From Litchfieldia salsa (GTDB lineage Bacteria > Bacillota > Bacilli > Bacillales > Bacillaceae_L), in NCBI RefSeq assembly GCF_900104555.1, contig NZ_FNJU01000002.1, positions 248,001 through 312,000 on the forward strand: a stretch of DNA of 64,000 nucleotides, read 5' to 3'. Shown piece by piece: positions 1 to 9,308 of this stretch. The translations under genes and the position numbers were made by a program. The notes under the pieces are model-generated. The model saw nothing but the letters and a program-made list of their open reading frames with translations. It had not been told where the DNA came from and ran no database searches. How positions within the stretch are numbered: position 1 is the stretch's first letter; each line of letters starts with the position of its first letter.

Positions 1-1088
1 TTAATATGTGTTAAAGGCTTAGCATTTTCCATTTCAGAAACAATGGGCTTTTCATCCAGGTATTCAAAAATACGTTCAGATGAAGCCATACCCATCAGTA
101 ATTGATTATACACCTGCCCTAAACGTGAGATAGGCTCCCAGAACATCCCTAAGTATACGGCAAACGAAACAAATTCACCGATACTTAATGAGTTTGTACT
201 CGTAATTAAATAGGCTCCATACCATAAAAGAATCGCAGTACCCAATGCATTTGTCATTTCCACGAAGGGGCGGAACATCGCATTCTTTCTTGTCGCATCT
301 CTCCAACTTTCGAAGGTCTCTGTGTTCACACCGTCAAAAAACTCCATGTTTTCTTTTTCCTGTGTAAATGATTGAGTAACACGAATACCTTGTATACTTT
401 CATTTAAATGTGAATTCAATTTTGCTTGTTTTATACGAACCATTTGCCAAGATCTGCGGATTTTTTTCCGTAGACTAGTAGAAATAAAGAACATCACAGG
501 TAAAATAACCATAATCGCAAGTGTTAGCTCTGGACTTAGCGCAAAAAGAATAATGAAAATACCTATTAACAACAGGAAATCCATGAGTAGGTTTATGACA
601 CCATTCGTAAATAATTCCTGTAGCGAATTAATGTCGTTCATGATACGTACTAAAATAGATCCTGCTGAACGTTGATCAAAAAAGCGATGTGATAGGTTCT
701 GGACATGTGTAAACAAATGTTTTCTAATATCATAAATGACATTCTGTCCTAACTGATTCATCCACCTAATTCTAAATACATTCGCTACATAAGATAATGT
801 GTAAAGCCCAGCAATAATAAGAACAAGATTTATTAATAAATCGGTATCTTTGTTAGCTACTGCATGGTCTAATGTGTAGACCCCTATTAAAATAGGGACA
901 ACTAAGCGTACCGCAGTAGCAATGATAACAGCTAAGAAAGCCAGTGGTAACAAATTCTTTGAATAAGGCTTCATATAACTAAAGAGTCGGGACATTTGTA
1001 ACCAGTTAAACGGTTTTTCGATTGCTTGGTCTGTTGAATAATGAAATCGTTCATTCACATTATTTTTTTCCTCTTTTTTTTCATTCAT
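1..1088 (-). CDS. yknV: ABC exporter half-transporter YknV-like, C-terminus beyond window
   Basis: This is a membrane-spanning multidrug-type ABC exporter subunit. Reading from an ATG behind a GGTGAG ribosome site gives about 362 residues with no stop before the window edge. The visible part holds a soluble N-terminal lead, the six-helix transmembrane domain and the linker (motif SSERIFEYLD). The ATPase domain lies outside the window. It starts 14 bases after the yknU stop, so the two halves are very probably one operon and form a heterodimer. In B. subtilis the pair YknU/YknV lies close to ykuV, which is why this pair name was preferred to BmrC/BmrD or YfiB/YfiC. The family role (drug or lipid export) is known only at superfamily level and the substrate cannot be read here. 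Confidence 0.72.
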   Translation of the reverse strand, partial: MNEKKEEKNNVNERFHYSTDQAIEKPFNWLQMSRLFSYMKPYSKNLLPLAFLAVIIATAVRLVVPILIGVYTLDHAVANKDTDLLINLVLIIAGLYTLSYVANVFRIRWMNQLGQNVIYDIRKHLFTHVQNLSHRFFDQRSAGSILVRIMNDINSLQELFTNGVINLLMDFLLLIGIFIILFALSPELTLAIMVILPVMFFISTSLRKKIRRSWQMVRIKQAKLNSHLNESIQGIRVTQSFTQEKENMEFFDGVNTETFESWRDATRKNAMFRPFVEMTNALGTAILLWYGAYLITSTNSLSIGEFVSFAVYLGMFWEPISRLGQVYNQLLMGMASSERIFEYLDEKPIVSEMENAKPLTHI

Positions 1089-1102
1089 AGATCTCACCTA
1101 CC

Positions 1103-2857
1103 TCATCCTGTTTGTGATTGAAGGATTGTTTTTTGGTCTTTATACTGAATATCGTAAATTCGTCGATATACCCCTTCATTTTGAACAAGTTCATCATGTG
1201 TGCCTCTTTCAACAATTGCACCTTCGTCTAATACAATAATCTCATCAGCATGTTTGAGTGAAGAAATTCGGTGAGCAATAATAATAGTTGTTCGCCCCTT
1301 CATGACTTCTTTTAAATCTCTTTGTATATTAAACTCAGTTTCCATGTCAACCGCACTTGTAGCATCATCAAGAATCAAAATGCTCGGATCAATACATATG
1401 GCTCTCGCAATAGCTATACGCTGCTTTTGCCCTCCGGAAAGCCCCATTCCACGTTCCCCAAGAAGGGAATCATAGCCATCTGGAAGTTCCATAATGAATT
1501 CATGCGCCTGCGCTCTCTTGGCTGCATCAATAATTTGCTCCATTGTTGCATCAGGGCGACCATAAGAAATATTTGATTTGATCGTTGAAGAAAATAGAAA
1601 TGACTCTTGTAGTACAAAACCGATGTTTTTTCGTATTGTGTTTAATGAATAATCTTTTACATCACGACCGTCAAGAATAACTTGACCGTTCACAGGTTCG
1701 TAAAATCTAGTAATTAATTGAGTAATACTCGTTTTACCTGAACCAGTGGAACCAATTAGTCCAATTATTTTACCAGGTTGAGCGTTAAATGAGATAGATG
1801 ACAGAGCTGCTTCATCATCTTCAGTATACTTTAATGTCACATTTTTGAATTCTATATGTCCTTCAAGGCGCTCTTTCGTTATGATTTGATTTCCTTCTAC
1901 GATCTCTTGATCAGCTTCTAAGATTTCTAGTAGTCTTTCACCCGAAGCCTTTGATTGAGAAAATTGATTGATAACAAAACCAAGATTCATGATTGGCCAC
2001 ATAATATACCAAACCAGACTAAAGAATGCGACTAAAGCACCGTGAGAAAGATCCCCGATGATGACAAGATAACCTCCATATGACAGAAGAGCAACAACAC
2101 TAATGTTACCAATGAATTCCATTAACGGAAAGAATTTCGCCCAAATATCAGCTGTATGCAAATGGTTCCCTTTATAATCATTGTTCGATGTATTAAATTT
2201 ATTGATTTGGAACGATTCTCTAGATAAGGATTTTACTGTGTTTATACCACTAATATTTTCTTGAACATTTGTATTTAAACGTCCGAATGATTTTCTAATA
2301 CCGCGAAAAGCAGGATGAACCTTTTTATCAAATTTATAAACAACGATAGCCAAAAACGGTAAAGCTGCAATTGTAACAAATGTAAGTGGGACTGAATAAG
2401 AAAACATAACGACTAAGCTAATACCTACAAGTAGGACAAATCGTAATAACTCGGAAAAGCCAAATGATAGGAAGAAACGAAATCCTTCAACATCCGCTGT
2501 CAGTCGAGACATTAAATCCCCTGTTTTAGCATTATCATAATATCTAAATGGTAAGTATTGTAGTTTTTTATACAATGCGTTCCTAAGCCCATAGACAGAT
2601 TTAATCCCAAACATATCCCCTAGATACTGTTGAAAGTAAGTTGTAATCCCCTTCACAGTCATGATTCCAACAAAGCCTATGGCTACATATGGAACATAAT
2701 CGTAATTCCCTGCGATGACAATCTCATCGATTGTATACTGTAATACAATTGGATATACGACAGTAATACCGGTTACAAATAAAAGAAAAAACATCGACCA
2801 TAAAAATAAAGCTTTATTCGGCCAATAAAACTGTTTCAGTTTTTTAAACGTTTCCAT
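1103..2857 (-). CDS. yknU: ABC exporter half-transporter YknU-like
   Basis: A 584-residue permease-ATPase fusion. Residues 1-300 carry six membrane helices of the type-1 exporter fold. Residues 330-570 form the nucleotide-binding domain with Walker A (GSTGSGKTS), the signature LSGGQ and Walker B ending ILDDATS. The B. subtilis YknU length is about the same. The start ATG has a strong GAGGAGG site 6 bases upstream. It is the first gene of a two-gene unit with yknV. The Walker B acidic residue is Asp rather than Glu (DDATSA), which in heterodimeric exporters often marks the degenerate ATP site, so catalysis may depend on the partner. Substrate unknown. Confidence 0.82.
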   Translation of the reverse strand: METFKKLKQFYWPNKALFLWSMFFLLFVTGITVVYPIVLQYTIDEIVIAGNYDYVPYVAIGFVGIMTVKGITTYFQQYLGDMFGIKSVYGLRNALYKKLQYLPFRYYDNAKTGDLMSRLTADVEGFRFFLSFGFSELLRFVLLVGISLVVMFSYSVPLTFVTIAALPFLAIVVYKFDKKVHPAFRGIRKSFGRLNTNVQENISGINTVKSLSRESFQINKFNTSNNDYKGNHLHTADIWAKFFPLMEFIGNISVVALLSYGGYLVIIGDLSHGALVAFFSLVWYIMWPIMNLGFVINQFSQSKASGERLLEILEADQEIVEGNQIITKERLEGHIEFKNVTLKYTEDDEAALSSISFNAQPGKIIGLIGSTGSGKTSITQLITRFYEPVNGQVILDGRDVKDYSLNTIRKNIGFVLQESFLFSSTIKSNISYGRPDATMEQIIDAAKRAQAHEFIMELPDGYDSLLGERGMGLSGGQKQRIAIARAICIDPSILILDDATSAVDMETEFNIQRDLKEVMKGRTTIIIAHRISSLKHADEIIVLDEGAIVERGTHDELVQNEGVYRRIYDIQYKDQKTILQSQTG

Positions 2858-3005
2858 TTTAAGCCTCCTCTAATTGTTGTATAATTTATATATATTTCCA
2901 ACACATAGTAACTAATATATCGACTTTCGAAATAAATTTCTAGTGTAAAATTCAAAATACTCGAATTTTTACAAAGAATACGTGTTTTTTCCTATTTATT
3001 AATAA

Positions 3006-3126
3006 AGAAAAGCGCAAGGCGCTCGCTTATCAGCGACAGGCATAAGACGAGCCGACTAGAAGGGTGCTTTTAACCTTCTAGTCGGCTTGGCTTATGACCC
3101 CGAGCTGATAGCGCCTGGAGCTAGAC
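3006..3126. repeat. Palindromic repeat B, long hairpin
   Basis: About 120 bases that fold on themselves. The arms CGAGCCGACTAGAAGG and CCTTCTAGTCGGCTTGG flank a 9-base loop, the stem extends through CATAAG/CTTATG, and an outer pair is built from GCGC-rich ends (AAAGCGCAAGGCGC and GCGCCTGGAGC). It sits between yknU and ykuV in a 348-base gap with no ORF of note and is much richer in GC than its surroundings. Similar dispersed elements with ends like these occur in Bacillaceae genomes. Only this copy is in the window. Confidence 0.7.
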
Positions 3127-3165
3127 ACAAAAACACGTTGAAATTTGATATCCTTTGTTAACCGC

Positions 3166-3197
3166 CAAAAAAGGTTGACCATATTGGCCAACCTTTT
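3166..3197 (-). terminator. Terminator after ykuV
   Basis: The inverted repeat AAGGTTGGCC/GGTCAACCTT with a short AATAT-type loop is followed on the minus strand by a run of T. It lies just past the ykuV stop codon. Confidence 0.8.
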
Positions 3198-3205
3198 GTT
3201 GTTTA

Positions 3206-3661
3206 TTATTCTGATTTCTCATTTTCTTCTAGTACACGATTTACCCTCTTTGTTAACATTTTCATTCCACTACCACCAGCTTGGAAATGACGAAGCTTTC
3301 CTTCAGCATCAAACACATAATATGCAGGCACATATTGATTCTCAAAAGCATCAGTTAGTTTATGATCACTGTCCACAAAAATTGGTTGACTTATATCGTG
3401 CTCTGCAGCTACTGCTTTAATTTCTTCGAGATCTAAGTCTTTTTCAGATCTCGGCATATGTACAGCAACAACATTTAATTTATCCTTGTATGCATCTCTA
3501 AATTCATTTACTTGTGGCATTGCCTCTTTACATAGACCACAACTAATTGACCAAAAATGAAATAGTGTAGGTTTCTCTCCAATAAGATCTGACTTATTTA
3601 GTTCTCCATTTAACCATTCTGTCGCACCATTCAGTTCGGGCATTTGTTCTCTTAATTTCAT
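3206..3661 (-). CDS. ykuV: Thioredoxin-fold thiol-disulfide oxidoreductase YkuV
   Basis: A 151-residue thioredoxin-like protein of the TlpA/ResA fold with the active site CGLC (Cys41 and Cys44) after FHFWSIS, and a cis-Pro region near YVPAYYV. It has no signal peptide, which fits the cytosolic B. subtilis YkuV, a disulfide reductase of about 148 residues. The start is set by GGAGG seven bases upstream of ATG. It lies downstream of the peroxiredoxin gene ykuU on the same strand, 98 bases away, and a terminator-like hairpin between them suggests partial uncoupling. A role in thiol redox balance during growth or sporulation is inferred from the family. Confidence 0.9.
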   Translation of the reverse strand: MKLREQMPELNGATEWLNGELNKSDLIGEKPTLFHFWSISCGLCKEAMPQVNEFRDAYKDKLNVVAVHMPRSEKDLDLEEIKAVAAEHDISQPIFVDSDHKLTDAFENQYVPAYYVFDAEGKLRHFQAGGSGMKMLTKRVNRVLEENEKSE

Positions 3662-3705
3662 TACATTACCTCCTAGTATTAAATTAGGTCAGTATTCATT
3701 AGGCT

Positions 3706-3732
3706 AAAAAGGCCTAACAAATCTGTTAGACC
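3706..3732 (-). terminator. Hairpin terminator after ykuU
   Basis: GGTCTAACA and TGTTAGGCC pair around a 4-base loop and are followed by TTTTT on the minus strand. It lies between ykuU and ykuV and so may attenuate read-through into ykuV. Confidence 0.75.
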
Positions 3733-3759
3733 CTATCGTATGTATGCATTGTATGATTA

Positions 3760-4302
3760 TTAAAGAGTAGCTTGACCTGGCTTCCAGTTTGCTGGACATA
3801 ATCCACCAGTTTGTAGTGCTTGAAGTACACGAAGAGTTTCATCGACATCACGACCAATGTTGTTATGATTTACAACTGAATACATCATTTCACCTTCTGG
3901 GCTAATGATAAAAAGACCACGAAGTGCAATACCTTCTTCTTCAATTAGAACTCCATATTCACGAGAAACAACATGGTTTGTATCAGCTGCTAAAGGATAT
4001 TTAAGATCACCTAAACCGTTTTCAGTACGGTCTGTGTTAATCCATGCTAAATGTGTATGTATTGTATCTGTAGAAACACCGATTACTTCTGCATCTAAAT
4101 CTTCAAACTCATCATATCGATCAGATAAAGATGTTATTTCTGTTGGACAAACAAATGTGAAATCCATTGGATAGAAAAATAATACCGTCCATTTGTCATT
4201 CCTCATATTTTCTTCTAAACTTACTTTCCCAAATTCTTTGTTAGCAAATACAGCATCCATTTCGAATCTAGGCGCTTGTTTTCCTACCATACGTTCTGCC
4301 AT
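3760..4302 (-). CDS. ykuU: 2-Cys peroxiredoxin YkuU (AhpC/TSA family)
   Basis: A thiol peroxidase that reduces hydrogen peroxide or organic peroxides in the cytosol. With the ATG chosen behind GGGGGG at spacing 7 it is 180 residues, the same as B. subtilis YkuU. An upstream in-frame start would add 11 residues but has no ribosome site. The peroxidatic Cys52 lies in FVCPTE and the resolving Cys169 in GLCPANW, so it is a typical 2-Cys enzyme. A sigma-A promoter lies about 80 bases upstream, with a hairpin in the leader. The oxidoreductase YkuV encoded next to it is a plausible reductant; this is inferred from linkage. Confidence 0.93.
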   Translation of the reverse strand: MAERMVGKQAPRFEMDAVFANKEFGKVSLEENMRNDKWTVLFFYPMDFTFVCPTEITSLSDRYDEFEDLDAEVIGVSTDTIHTHLAWINTDRTENGLGDLKYPLAADTNHVVSREYGVLIEEEGIALRGLFIISPEGEMMYSVVNHNNIGRDVDETLRVLQALQTGGLCPANWKPGQATL

Positions 4303-4331
4303 GTGTAATCCCCCCAAAAATAAATTAATTA

Positions 4332-4362
4332 GCAATATTTAGTTCTTTTACAAGAATATTGC
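4332..4362 (-). other. Leader hairpin of ykuU
   Basis: GCAAT/ATTGC and TTCTT/AAGAA pair in the 5' leader between the ykuU promoter and its ribosome site. No T-run follows, so it is not a terminator. It may act on mRNA stability. Confidence 0.4.
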
Positions 4363-4380
4363 AGTTTCTTGACTCTAGTC

Positions 4381-4409
4381 ATTATAGAATAACTATATTT
4401 GGTAGTCAA
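4381..4409 (-). promoter_or_regulatory. Sigma-A promoter of ykuU
   Basis: On the minus strand TTGACT and TATAAT are separated by exactly 17 bases. This is a near-consensus vegetative promoter. No clear PerR box was recognised around it. Confidence 0.75.
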
Positions 4410-4498
4410 ACTTATAGAGCCTTTAACTAACGAAGGTGGATCAGGCTAGGTGCATAACTGATAGTTGTTGGTATAAAATGTCATTTAAGAGCTATTAC

Positions 4499-4526
4499 TT
4501 GAAATAGCTTGTCACTATGTTACAAT
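4499..4526 (+). promoter_or_regulatory. Probable sigma-A promoter of ykuT
   Basis: TTGAAA and TACAAT are spaced 16 bases apart with a TG dinucleotide just before the -10 box. It lies about 65 bases upstream of the ykuT ATG. Confidence 0.5.
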
Positions 4527-4592
4527 TTCCAATATGTTTAAATTACACTTATAACATACAGTAGCAATGAATAATTGAAAGGATTGAATAAT

Positions 4593-5441
4593 ATGATATT
4601 GGACTACTTAAACCCCGCCAACTATGACTGGAAGCTTATTTTAGGAGGAGCAGGCCTAATTATTCTAAAACTAATAGGTATCATTATTGCTTTTCTTATT
4701 GTAAAGAGCATTGGAAAGCGAGTCATACAAAACTCTTTTAAGAAGGTTGTTGATCGTGAAAACATATCTCTGGGACGAGCTAGAACACTTGAAAGCTTAA
4801 GTCTCAACATATTCTCTTATGTACTCATCTTCATATTTGTTGTGATGATTTTTGAAATCTTTGATTATGATGCTACAGCATTACTTGCAAGTGCAGGTGT
4901 CATTGGACTTGCAATAGGTTTTGGTGCACAAGGACTTGTTAGTGATATTGTAACTGGCTTCTTTCTCCTACTTGAGAAACAGATCGATGTAAATGATTAT
5001 GTTACGACTGCTGGATTTTCAGGAATTGTTGAAGCTGTCGGCCTTAGAACCACACAAATAAGAGGGTTTGATGGTACCCTTCACTTTGTACCAAATCGTC
5101 AAATCTCAAGCCTTAGTAATCACTCTCGAGGCAATATGAGAGCTCTTGTAGATATCGGCATATCTTATGACGATAATATTGATCAAGCGATTGAAGTATT
5201 ACAAAGTACTTGTGATCGCATTGCAGCCGAAGATGATTCTATAAAAGAAGGTCCAAATGTAATCGGTGTTCAATCATTAGGCTCTTCTGATGTCGTCATT
5301 CGAGTAATAGCCAAAACTGAAAATATGGGACAATGGGCAATTGAAAGAAAGTTACGTAAAGCATTAAAAGAAGCATTAGACTCTAACGGAATAGAAATTC
5401 CATTCCCACATCAAGTATATATTGAAAAAAAATCAGAGTAA
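4593..5441 (+). CDS. ykuT: Small-conductance mechanosensitive channel, MscS family YkuT
   Basis: A 282-residue inner membrane channel that opens under membrane tension and releases solutes on hypo-osmotic shock. Three helices lie near residues 15-40, 65-90 and 95-120. The third is the Gly/Ala-rich pore helix ([16 protein letters not shown]), followed by the MscS beta domain and a C-terminal alpha/beta domain. The ATG was chosen because AAAGGA lies 9 bases upstream; the longer TTG reading has no site. It is the only plus-strand gene in the yku block, divergent from ykuU, as expected for ykuT. Confidence 0.9.
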   Translation: MILDYLNPANYDWKLILGGAGLIILKLIGIIIAFLIVKSIGKRVIQNSFKKVVDRENISLGRARTLESLSLNIFSYVLIFIFVVMIFEIFDYDATALLASAGVIGLAIGFGAQGLVSDIVTGFFLLLEKQIDVNDYVTTAGFSGIVEAVGLRTTQIRGFDGTLHFVPNRQISSLSNHSRGNMRALVDIGISYDDNIDQAIEVLQSTCDRIAAEDDSIKEGPNVIGVQSLGSSDVVIRVIAKTENMGQWAIERKLRKALKEALDSNGIEIPFPHQVYIEKKSE

Positions 5442-5454
5442 CTAAAAAATATAA

Positions 5455-5665
5455 AAAAGCTATTCTCTAAAGGTTTGTTGTTTCAGACATAATAGAAAGT
5501 GTAATTACAAGCAGGCTGAATACACGTAGACTCCTGTGGGATCAGTGGCCAAAGTGAGACCCCACAGGAGCAAAGCGAAGAGGAGGCTCACTGGTGTCAC
5601 ACACTGGACGCGGAGTGTATTCAGCCTGCTGGCTTTAAATGCAACAATCCATACGAAAACAGCCT
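5455..5665 (+). repeat. Palindromic repeat A, copy 1
   Basis: One of four close copies of a roughly 200-base element. The core inverted arms GCAGGCTGAATACAC and GTGTATTCAGCCTGC flank a GC-rich middle with GGAGGCTCACTGG. The right end is GAAAACAGCC; the left end is eroded. It fills most of the 332-base gap between ykuT and ykuS. No coding sequence. Confidence 0.85.
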
Positions 5666-5680
5666 AAAGAAAAGACTGCT

Positions 5681-5735
5681 AAAAATACTAGAAACTTCTA
5701 TTTCAATGTGAATAGATTGTTCTAGTATTTTTTTT
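5681..5735. terminator. Bidirectional terminator between ykuT and ykuS
   Basis: AAATACTAGAA and TTCTAGTATTT form the stem, with T-runs on both strands, so it can serve the convergent ykuT and ykuS genes. Confidence 0.75.
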
Positions 5736-5773
5736 ACAGTCTTTACGATAAGTATATTTGATACGGAAATAGC

Positions 5774-6019
5774 TTATTTCCCTATTCTATTTTCAACTTC
5801 TTGACAAATTTCTTCTGCAGTTAGACCATTAGCTTCGATAACTGGACCTTTAATCACAGAATCAGCCATCCCCATTACATTAGAATCTAATCCTGTAACC
5901 ACACAGCAATCACAGCCCTTAGCGTCATTCTCTTGACGAAGTTCTACAATCTCATACCCACGCTCTTGAAGAGCTTGTTGCACGTCAGTTAATGTTCCTT
6001 CAATACCTATTTTAGCCAT
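5774..6019 (-). CDS. ykuS: UPF0180 family protein YkuS
   Basis: An 81-residue cytosolic protein of the UPF0180 family, the same length as B. subtilis YkuS. The ATG has GGAGG eight bases upstream; an earlier GTG would add three residues without support. The sequence has a small beta-alpha fold with a CDCC cysteine cluster in the middle (residues about 36-39) and the motif TGLDSNVMG after it. No biochemical function is established for the family. It lies just downstream of dapL on the same strand, 86 bases away, as in B. subtilis. Confidence 0.87.
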   Translation of the reverse strand: MAKIGIEGTLTDVQQALQERGYEIVELRQENDAKGCDCCVVTGLDSNVMGMADSVIKGPVIEANGLTAEEICQEVENRIGK

Positions 6020-6105
6020 TGTATCCACCTCCTATAAAAGTAATGTGTCTCATTAAGACGGTGTTTATTCTTTATTTACACATTACCGGAGCAAGATCAG
6101 TAAAT

Positions 6106-7236
6106 TTAATTTCCTTTAAACTGTAGATACTTGGTAATAGCTTGAATCCCTAAATCAATTGCAGATTCATTAGGCATTAATTTTGAATGATGTAATCCAT
6201 AATCTGACTCTACACCTAACCAAAACATAAAACCAGGTGTATCCTTAATCATATAACCAAAATCTTCACCAGTCATTGCTTCTCTACACTCAATTAAATG
6301 AATATTAGGCTGAGTTTCGATGAAGTCCATGAATTCGCGTGTTAAATACTCATGGTTGAAGACTTGATGATACATGGCACCATAGTCAATACTAGTTTTA
6401 CATTGATACCCTACTTCTACCCCTTTTACAAGTGATTCGATTCTTTCCTTAACTTTTAACATGGAATCAACAGAGAGAGTTCGAATCGTACCTTCAAGCC
6501 TTGCATTCTCAGCAATCACATTTTGTACAGTTCCACCTGTAATTTTTCCAATTGTAATGACTGCACTATCTAATGGATCAACATTTCGAGAAATAATTGA
6601 TTGAAGCTGTGTCACTAATGAACAAGCGGCAATAATCATATCATTTGTTTGATGAGGATAAGCAGCATGACCACCTTTACCTACAAAATCGATGAATAAT
6701 TCAGAGGTATTAGCAAAAAGAAGCCCTTCCTTCGTAGCAATTGTTCCTAACGGTTGCTCAGGGGCAATATGTAAGCCGATAATAATATCTGGATTCCAAT
6801 GTTTCATAATATCACTTTGTAACATTGGTAATGCACCACCCGGCCCTTCCTCTGCTGGTTGGAAAATAAACAATAAATCATCCTTTATTGGTGTTTGGAC
6901 CATGTTAGTAAGCACGCCCAATGCTATACTCATATGAAAATCATGACCACATGCATGCATTTGACCTACATGTAATGAACGAAATTCATAGCCTGTCTCT
7001 TCTACAATTGGTAAACCATCGATATCTGCACGGTAACCTATCATTTTGGTTGGGGCTGTTCCATTGACCTTTACAAAGATCCCCGTTTCCCACGTCTTAA
7101 TCTCAATTCGTTCCTGCGGTAAGCTTCGAATGTATTCCAATAAATAAGATTGAGTTTTAAACTCTTTAAACCCCAATTCAGGAATTTGATGAAGATCACG
7201 TCTAATCTTCACAAAAGGATTAATAGTAACCATCAT
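6106..7236 (-). CDS. dapL: N-acetyldiaminopimelate deacetylase DapL (YkuR)
   Basis: An M20-family metallohydrolase that removes the acetyl group from N-acetyl-LL-diaminopimelate, the last acetyl-branch step towards meso-DAP, which is used for lysine and peptidoglycan. Metal-binding motifs are visible: [13 protein letters not shown] and TGEDFG near the C-terminus. A lid or dimerisation domain lies at about residues 180-290. The ATG chosen gives 376 residues (B. subtilis about 374) and follows GGTGTGAGT. A longer reading would begin inside the dapH-dapL hairpin and is unlikely. It follows dapH, which acts two steps earlier; patA, further along the window, encodes the likely aminotransferase between them. 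Confidence 0.93.
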   Translation of the reverse strand: MMVTINPFVKIRRDLHQIPELGFKEFKTQSYLLEYIRSLPQERIEIKTWETGIFVKVNGTAPTKMIGYRADIDGLPIVEETGYEFRSLHVGQMHACGHDFHMSIALGVLTNMVQTPIKDDLLFIFQPAEEGPGGALPMLQSDIMKHWNPDIIIGLHIAPEQPLGTIATKEGLLFANTSELFIDFVGKGGHAAYPHQTNDMIIAACSLVTQLQSIISRNVDPLDSAVITIGKITGGTVQNVIAENARLEGTIRTLSVDSMLKVKERIESLVKGVEVGYQCKTSIDYGAMYHQVFNHEYLTREFMDFIETQPNIHLIECREAMTGEDFGYMIKDTPGFMFWLGVESDYGLHHSKLMPNESAIDLGIQAITKYLQFKGN

Positions 7237-7266
7237 ACTCACACCATTTCTAATAGATATAATAGA

Positions 7267-7290
7267 AGCGTGGATGATTAAATCCACGCT
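7267..7290 (-). other. Intergenic hairpin between dapH and dapL
   Basis: A perfect 9-bp inverted repeat (AGCGTGGAT / ATCCACGCT) with a 6-base loop lies right after the dapH stop codon. The following bases are only weakly T-rich, so it may be an attenuator or an mRNA-processing or stabilising hairpin rather than a full terminator. Confidence 0.6.
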
Positions 7291-7298
7291 TACAGGTC

Positions 7299-8018
7299 TT
7301 ACTCTTCATTTAATTGACGAAGCTCTTGTTTAATTTCTGTTTTCGATTTAGTCTTTTCATCAATTTCCTTAATAACACGAGCAGGAGTACCTGCCACGAC
7401 AGTGTTTGGTGGAACATCTTCAATAACAATAGCGCCTGCAGCAACTACTGCACCTTTTCCAACTCTAACACCTTCTAGAACAACTGCATTAGCACCAATT
7501 AACACATCATCTTCCAAAATAACTGGCTGAGCTGAAGGTGGTTCAATAACACCAGCTAATACTGCCCCTGCTCCAACATGGCAGTTCTTACCAACAGTTG
7601 CTCGTCCACCTAAGACTGCGTTCATATCAATCATTGTACCTTCACCAATTACAGCACCAATATTAATAGAAGCACCCATCATAATAACGGCATTATCTCC
7701 AATTTCAACTTGATCACGGATAATTGCTCCTGGTTCAATTCTAGCTTTAATTCCTTTTAGATCTAATAGAGGAATAGCTGAATTTCTGCGGTCATTTTCT
7801 ACTACATAATCTTCAATCTTAGAAGAGTTACTCTCAATTGCAGCTTGAATATCCTTCCATTCTCCAAATACGATTCCTGTATTACCTGTAATAAAGGTCT
7901 TTGAATTAGCACCAAAATCTAGGTCAGCTAATTCCCCTTTAACATATACCTTAACCGGTGTTGACTTAACACTATTTTGAATAAATGAGATAATTTCATT
8001 TGCATCCATCATTTTCAT
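7299..8018 (-). CDS. dapH: Tetrahydrodipicolinate N-acetyltransferase DapH
   Basis: A 239-residue hexapeptide-repeat acyltransferase that acetylates 2,3,4,5-tetrahydrodipicolinate with acetyl-CoA, the committed step of the acetyl branch of lysine/DAP synthesis. The N-terminal part starts [10 protein letters not shown] as in B. subtilis DapH. Residues about 90-205 carry the left-handed beta-helix repeats (for example [20 protein letters not shown]) expected of a trimeric enzyme. A GGAGG site sits before the ATG. It heads the dapH-dapL-ykuS run. Confidence 0.96.
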   Translation of the reverse strand: MKMMDANEIISFIQNSVKSTPVKVYVKGELADLDFGANSKTFITGNTGIVFGEWKDIQAAIESNSSKIEDYVVENDRRNSAIPLLDLKGIKARIEPGAIIRDQVEIGDNAVIMMGASINIGAVIGEGTMIDMNAVLGGRATVGKNCHVGAGAVLAGVIEPPSAQPVILEDDVLIGANAVVLEGVRVGKGAVVAAGAIVIEDVPPNTVVAGTPARVIKEIDEKTKSKTEIKQELRQLNEE

Positions 8019-8132
8019 ATGTATATATCCTCCTTATGTAAAAAGTAAGTGAGTGGCAAAGATAGTAGCCAAGTTCACTATAGTTAATTTAACAAACTAA
8101 AGTGTACATGACAAGAGTAAAGTCTTATATGA

Positions 8133-8300
8133 TGGCTATTTTCGTAAACATTGTTGCTATTAAAACAATGGTACGTTGATTTGCACTCCAGGTGTGTGCT
8201 TTCCGCGGGGCAGGTGATGAGCCTCCTCGCTCGTGCGGGGTCTCATCCTTCCTGCAATCCCACAGGAGTCACACACCTTACGTTCCAATCAACCGGTCCA
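8133..8300 (-). repeat. Diverged palindromic repeat, A-like copy 5
   Basis: It begins GGCTATTTTCG and continues like the repeat A terminus, then departs. Nested inverted arms are GTTGATT/AATCAAC outside and GGTGTGTG/CACACACC inside, around a core with GAGCCTCCTCG, which repeat A also has. It occupies most of the 303-base gap between dapH and ccpC. The shared end and core suggest a related subfamily with a different outer stem. Confidence 0.6.
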
Positions 8301-8321
8301 CATAATAATTAAAGGTATATA

Positions 8322-9194
8322 TTATTGAGTAAATGTTTCTTCGATTATTTCAACAAATGCCTTCACTTGTTTCAACTCAAAGGCAGATTCATAACCGATT
8401 AACCAGGTATCCCTTTTAATTGGCTCATTCACTTCATTTAACAACGGAATTTTATAGATGGGTGAATCCTCTTGATCTAATGTAATTGATGGGAGAATTG
8501 CATAGCCAATTCCGTTTAGAACCATTTGCTTACATGTTTCAATTTGGTCCACAATAATCGTTCTCTTAGGTACCATTTGAAATGTACGATGCCACCATTC
8601 CTGAATTTCCTGATAATAGGTAGAGTCACTTTTAAATTGTATAAAAGGTCGATCTGTTTGTAGTACTTGTTCAATTGATTGGATTTCAGTGTCCACCATA
8701 TACATTGTATCTGTGATTAGATGTTGCTTAATTCCCTTCCAATCTGGGTTACCACGGATAATACCAACATGTACGGTTCCGTCATATAAATTTTTCAGTA
8801 TTTCGCTACTCCATCCAGTAATTAAAGAAATTTTTGCATGAGGATATTTCGTAACAAACTTTTTTAGTACCTCAGGTAACCAATTTTGACCAATAATTGT
8901 AGCACATGCAATCTTTAATGTTCCATGAACCTCTGAATCCAATGCATTGATTTGTTCTCTAATTCTTTCTTCTTTTTCAACTACCTCCTTCGCAAACTCT
9001 ATAATCTTTTCCCCAGCAGGAGTAGGTGTTAAACCTTTTTGTGACCGTACGAAAATCTTGGTATCCCAGGATTTTTCAATTGATTGCAATCTTTGTGATA
9101 GTGCCGGTTGGGAAACAAATAATTTTTCTGCAGCCTTTCTCATGTTCATTTCTGTGTCTAAAACAACTAAAAGTTGAAATTCAGAAAATTGCAT
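8322..9194 (-). CDS. ccpC: LysR-type regulator CcpC (YkuM)
   Basis: A 290-residue LysR regulator. The winged helix-turn-helix is at residues 1-60 (MRKAAEKLFVSQ), followed by a linker helix and a two-lobed effector domain at about 90-290. In B. subtilis CcpC represses citrate synthase and aconitase genes with citrate as the signal. Length and position between the dapH block and darB (ykuL) support the orthologue call. The usual neighbours ykuN, ykuO and ykuP (flavodoxin locus) are missing between it and dapH; a repeat lies there instead. GAGGAT precedes the ATG. Confidence 0.85.
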   Translation of the reverse strand: MQFSEFQLLVVLDTEMNMRKAAEKLFVSQPALSQRLQSIEKSWDTKIFVRSQKGLTPTPAGEKIIEFAKEVVEKEERIREQINALDSEVHGTLKIACATIIGQNWLPEVLKKFVTKYPHAKISLITGWSSEILKNLYDGTVHVGIIRGNPDWKGIKQHLITDTMYMVDTEIQSIEQVLQTDRPFIQFKSDSTYYQEIQEWWHRTFQMVPKRTIIVDQIETCKQMVLNGIGYAILPSITLDQEDSPIYKIPLLNEVNEPIKRDTWLIGYESAFELKQVKAFVEIIEETFTQ

Positions 9195-9308
9195 TTTTTA
9201 TCCTCAATTCTACAACAATCCGTTTTTTAATAATTTATCGACTCTTTCACAGAGTAAATGGTATATAAAAATAGAATAGCATAAGCATATGCTATCCCTT
9301 TTCTTTGC

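Noticed and set aside
1322-1576. Plus-strand ORFs opposite yknU and other long genes
   Set aside because: They lie wholly inside strongly supported genes, have no ribosome sites and no recognisable protein features; they reflect codon bias of the real strand.
1103-2857. Naming the ABC pair bmrC/bmrD
   Set aside because: The first subunit's length fits both pairs, but gene order beside ykuV and the size of the second subunit's N-terminus fit yknU/yknV better; kept as a probable name only.
7237-7287. Longer start for dapL
   Set aside because: It would begin inside the dapH-dapL hairpin and add residues absent from the family; a downstream ATG with GGTGTGAGT fits the usual length.
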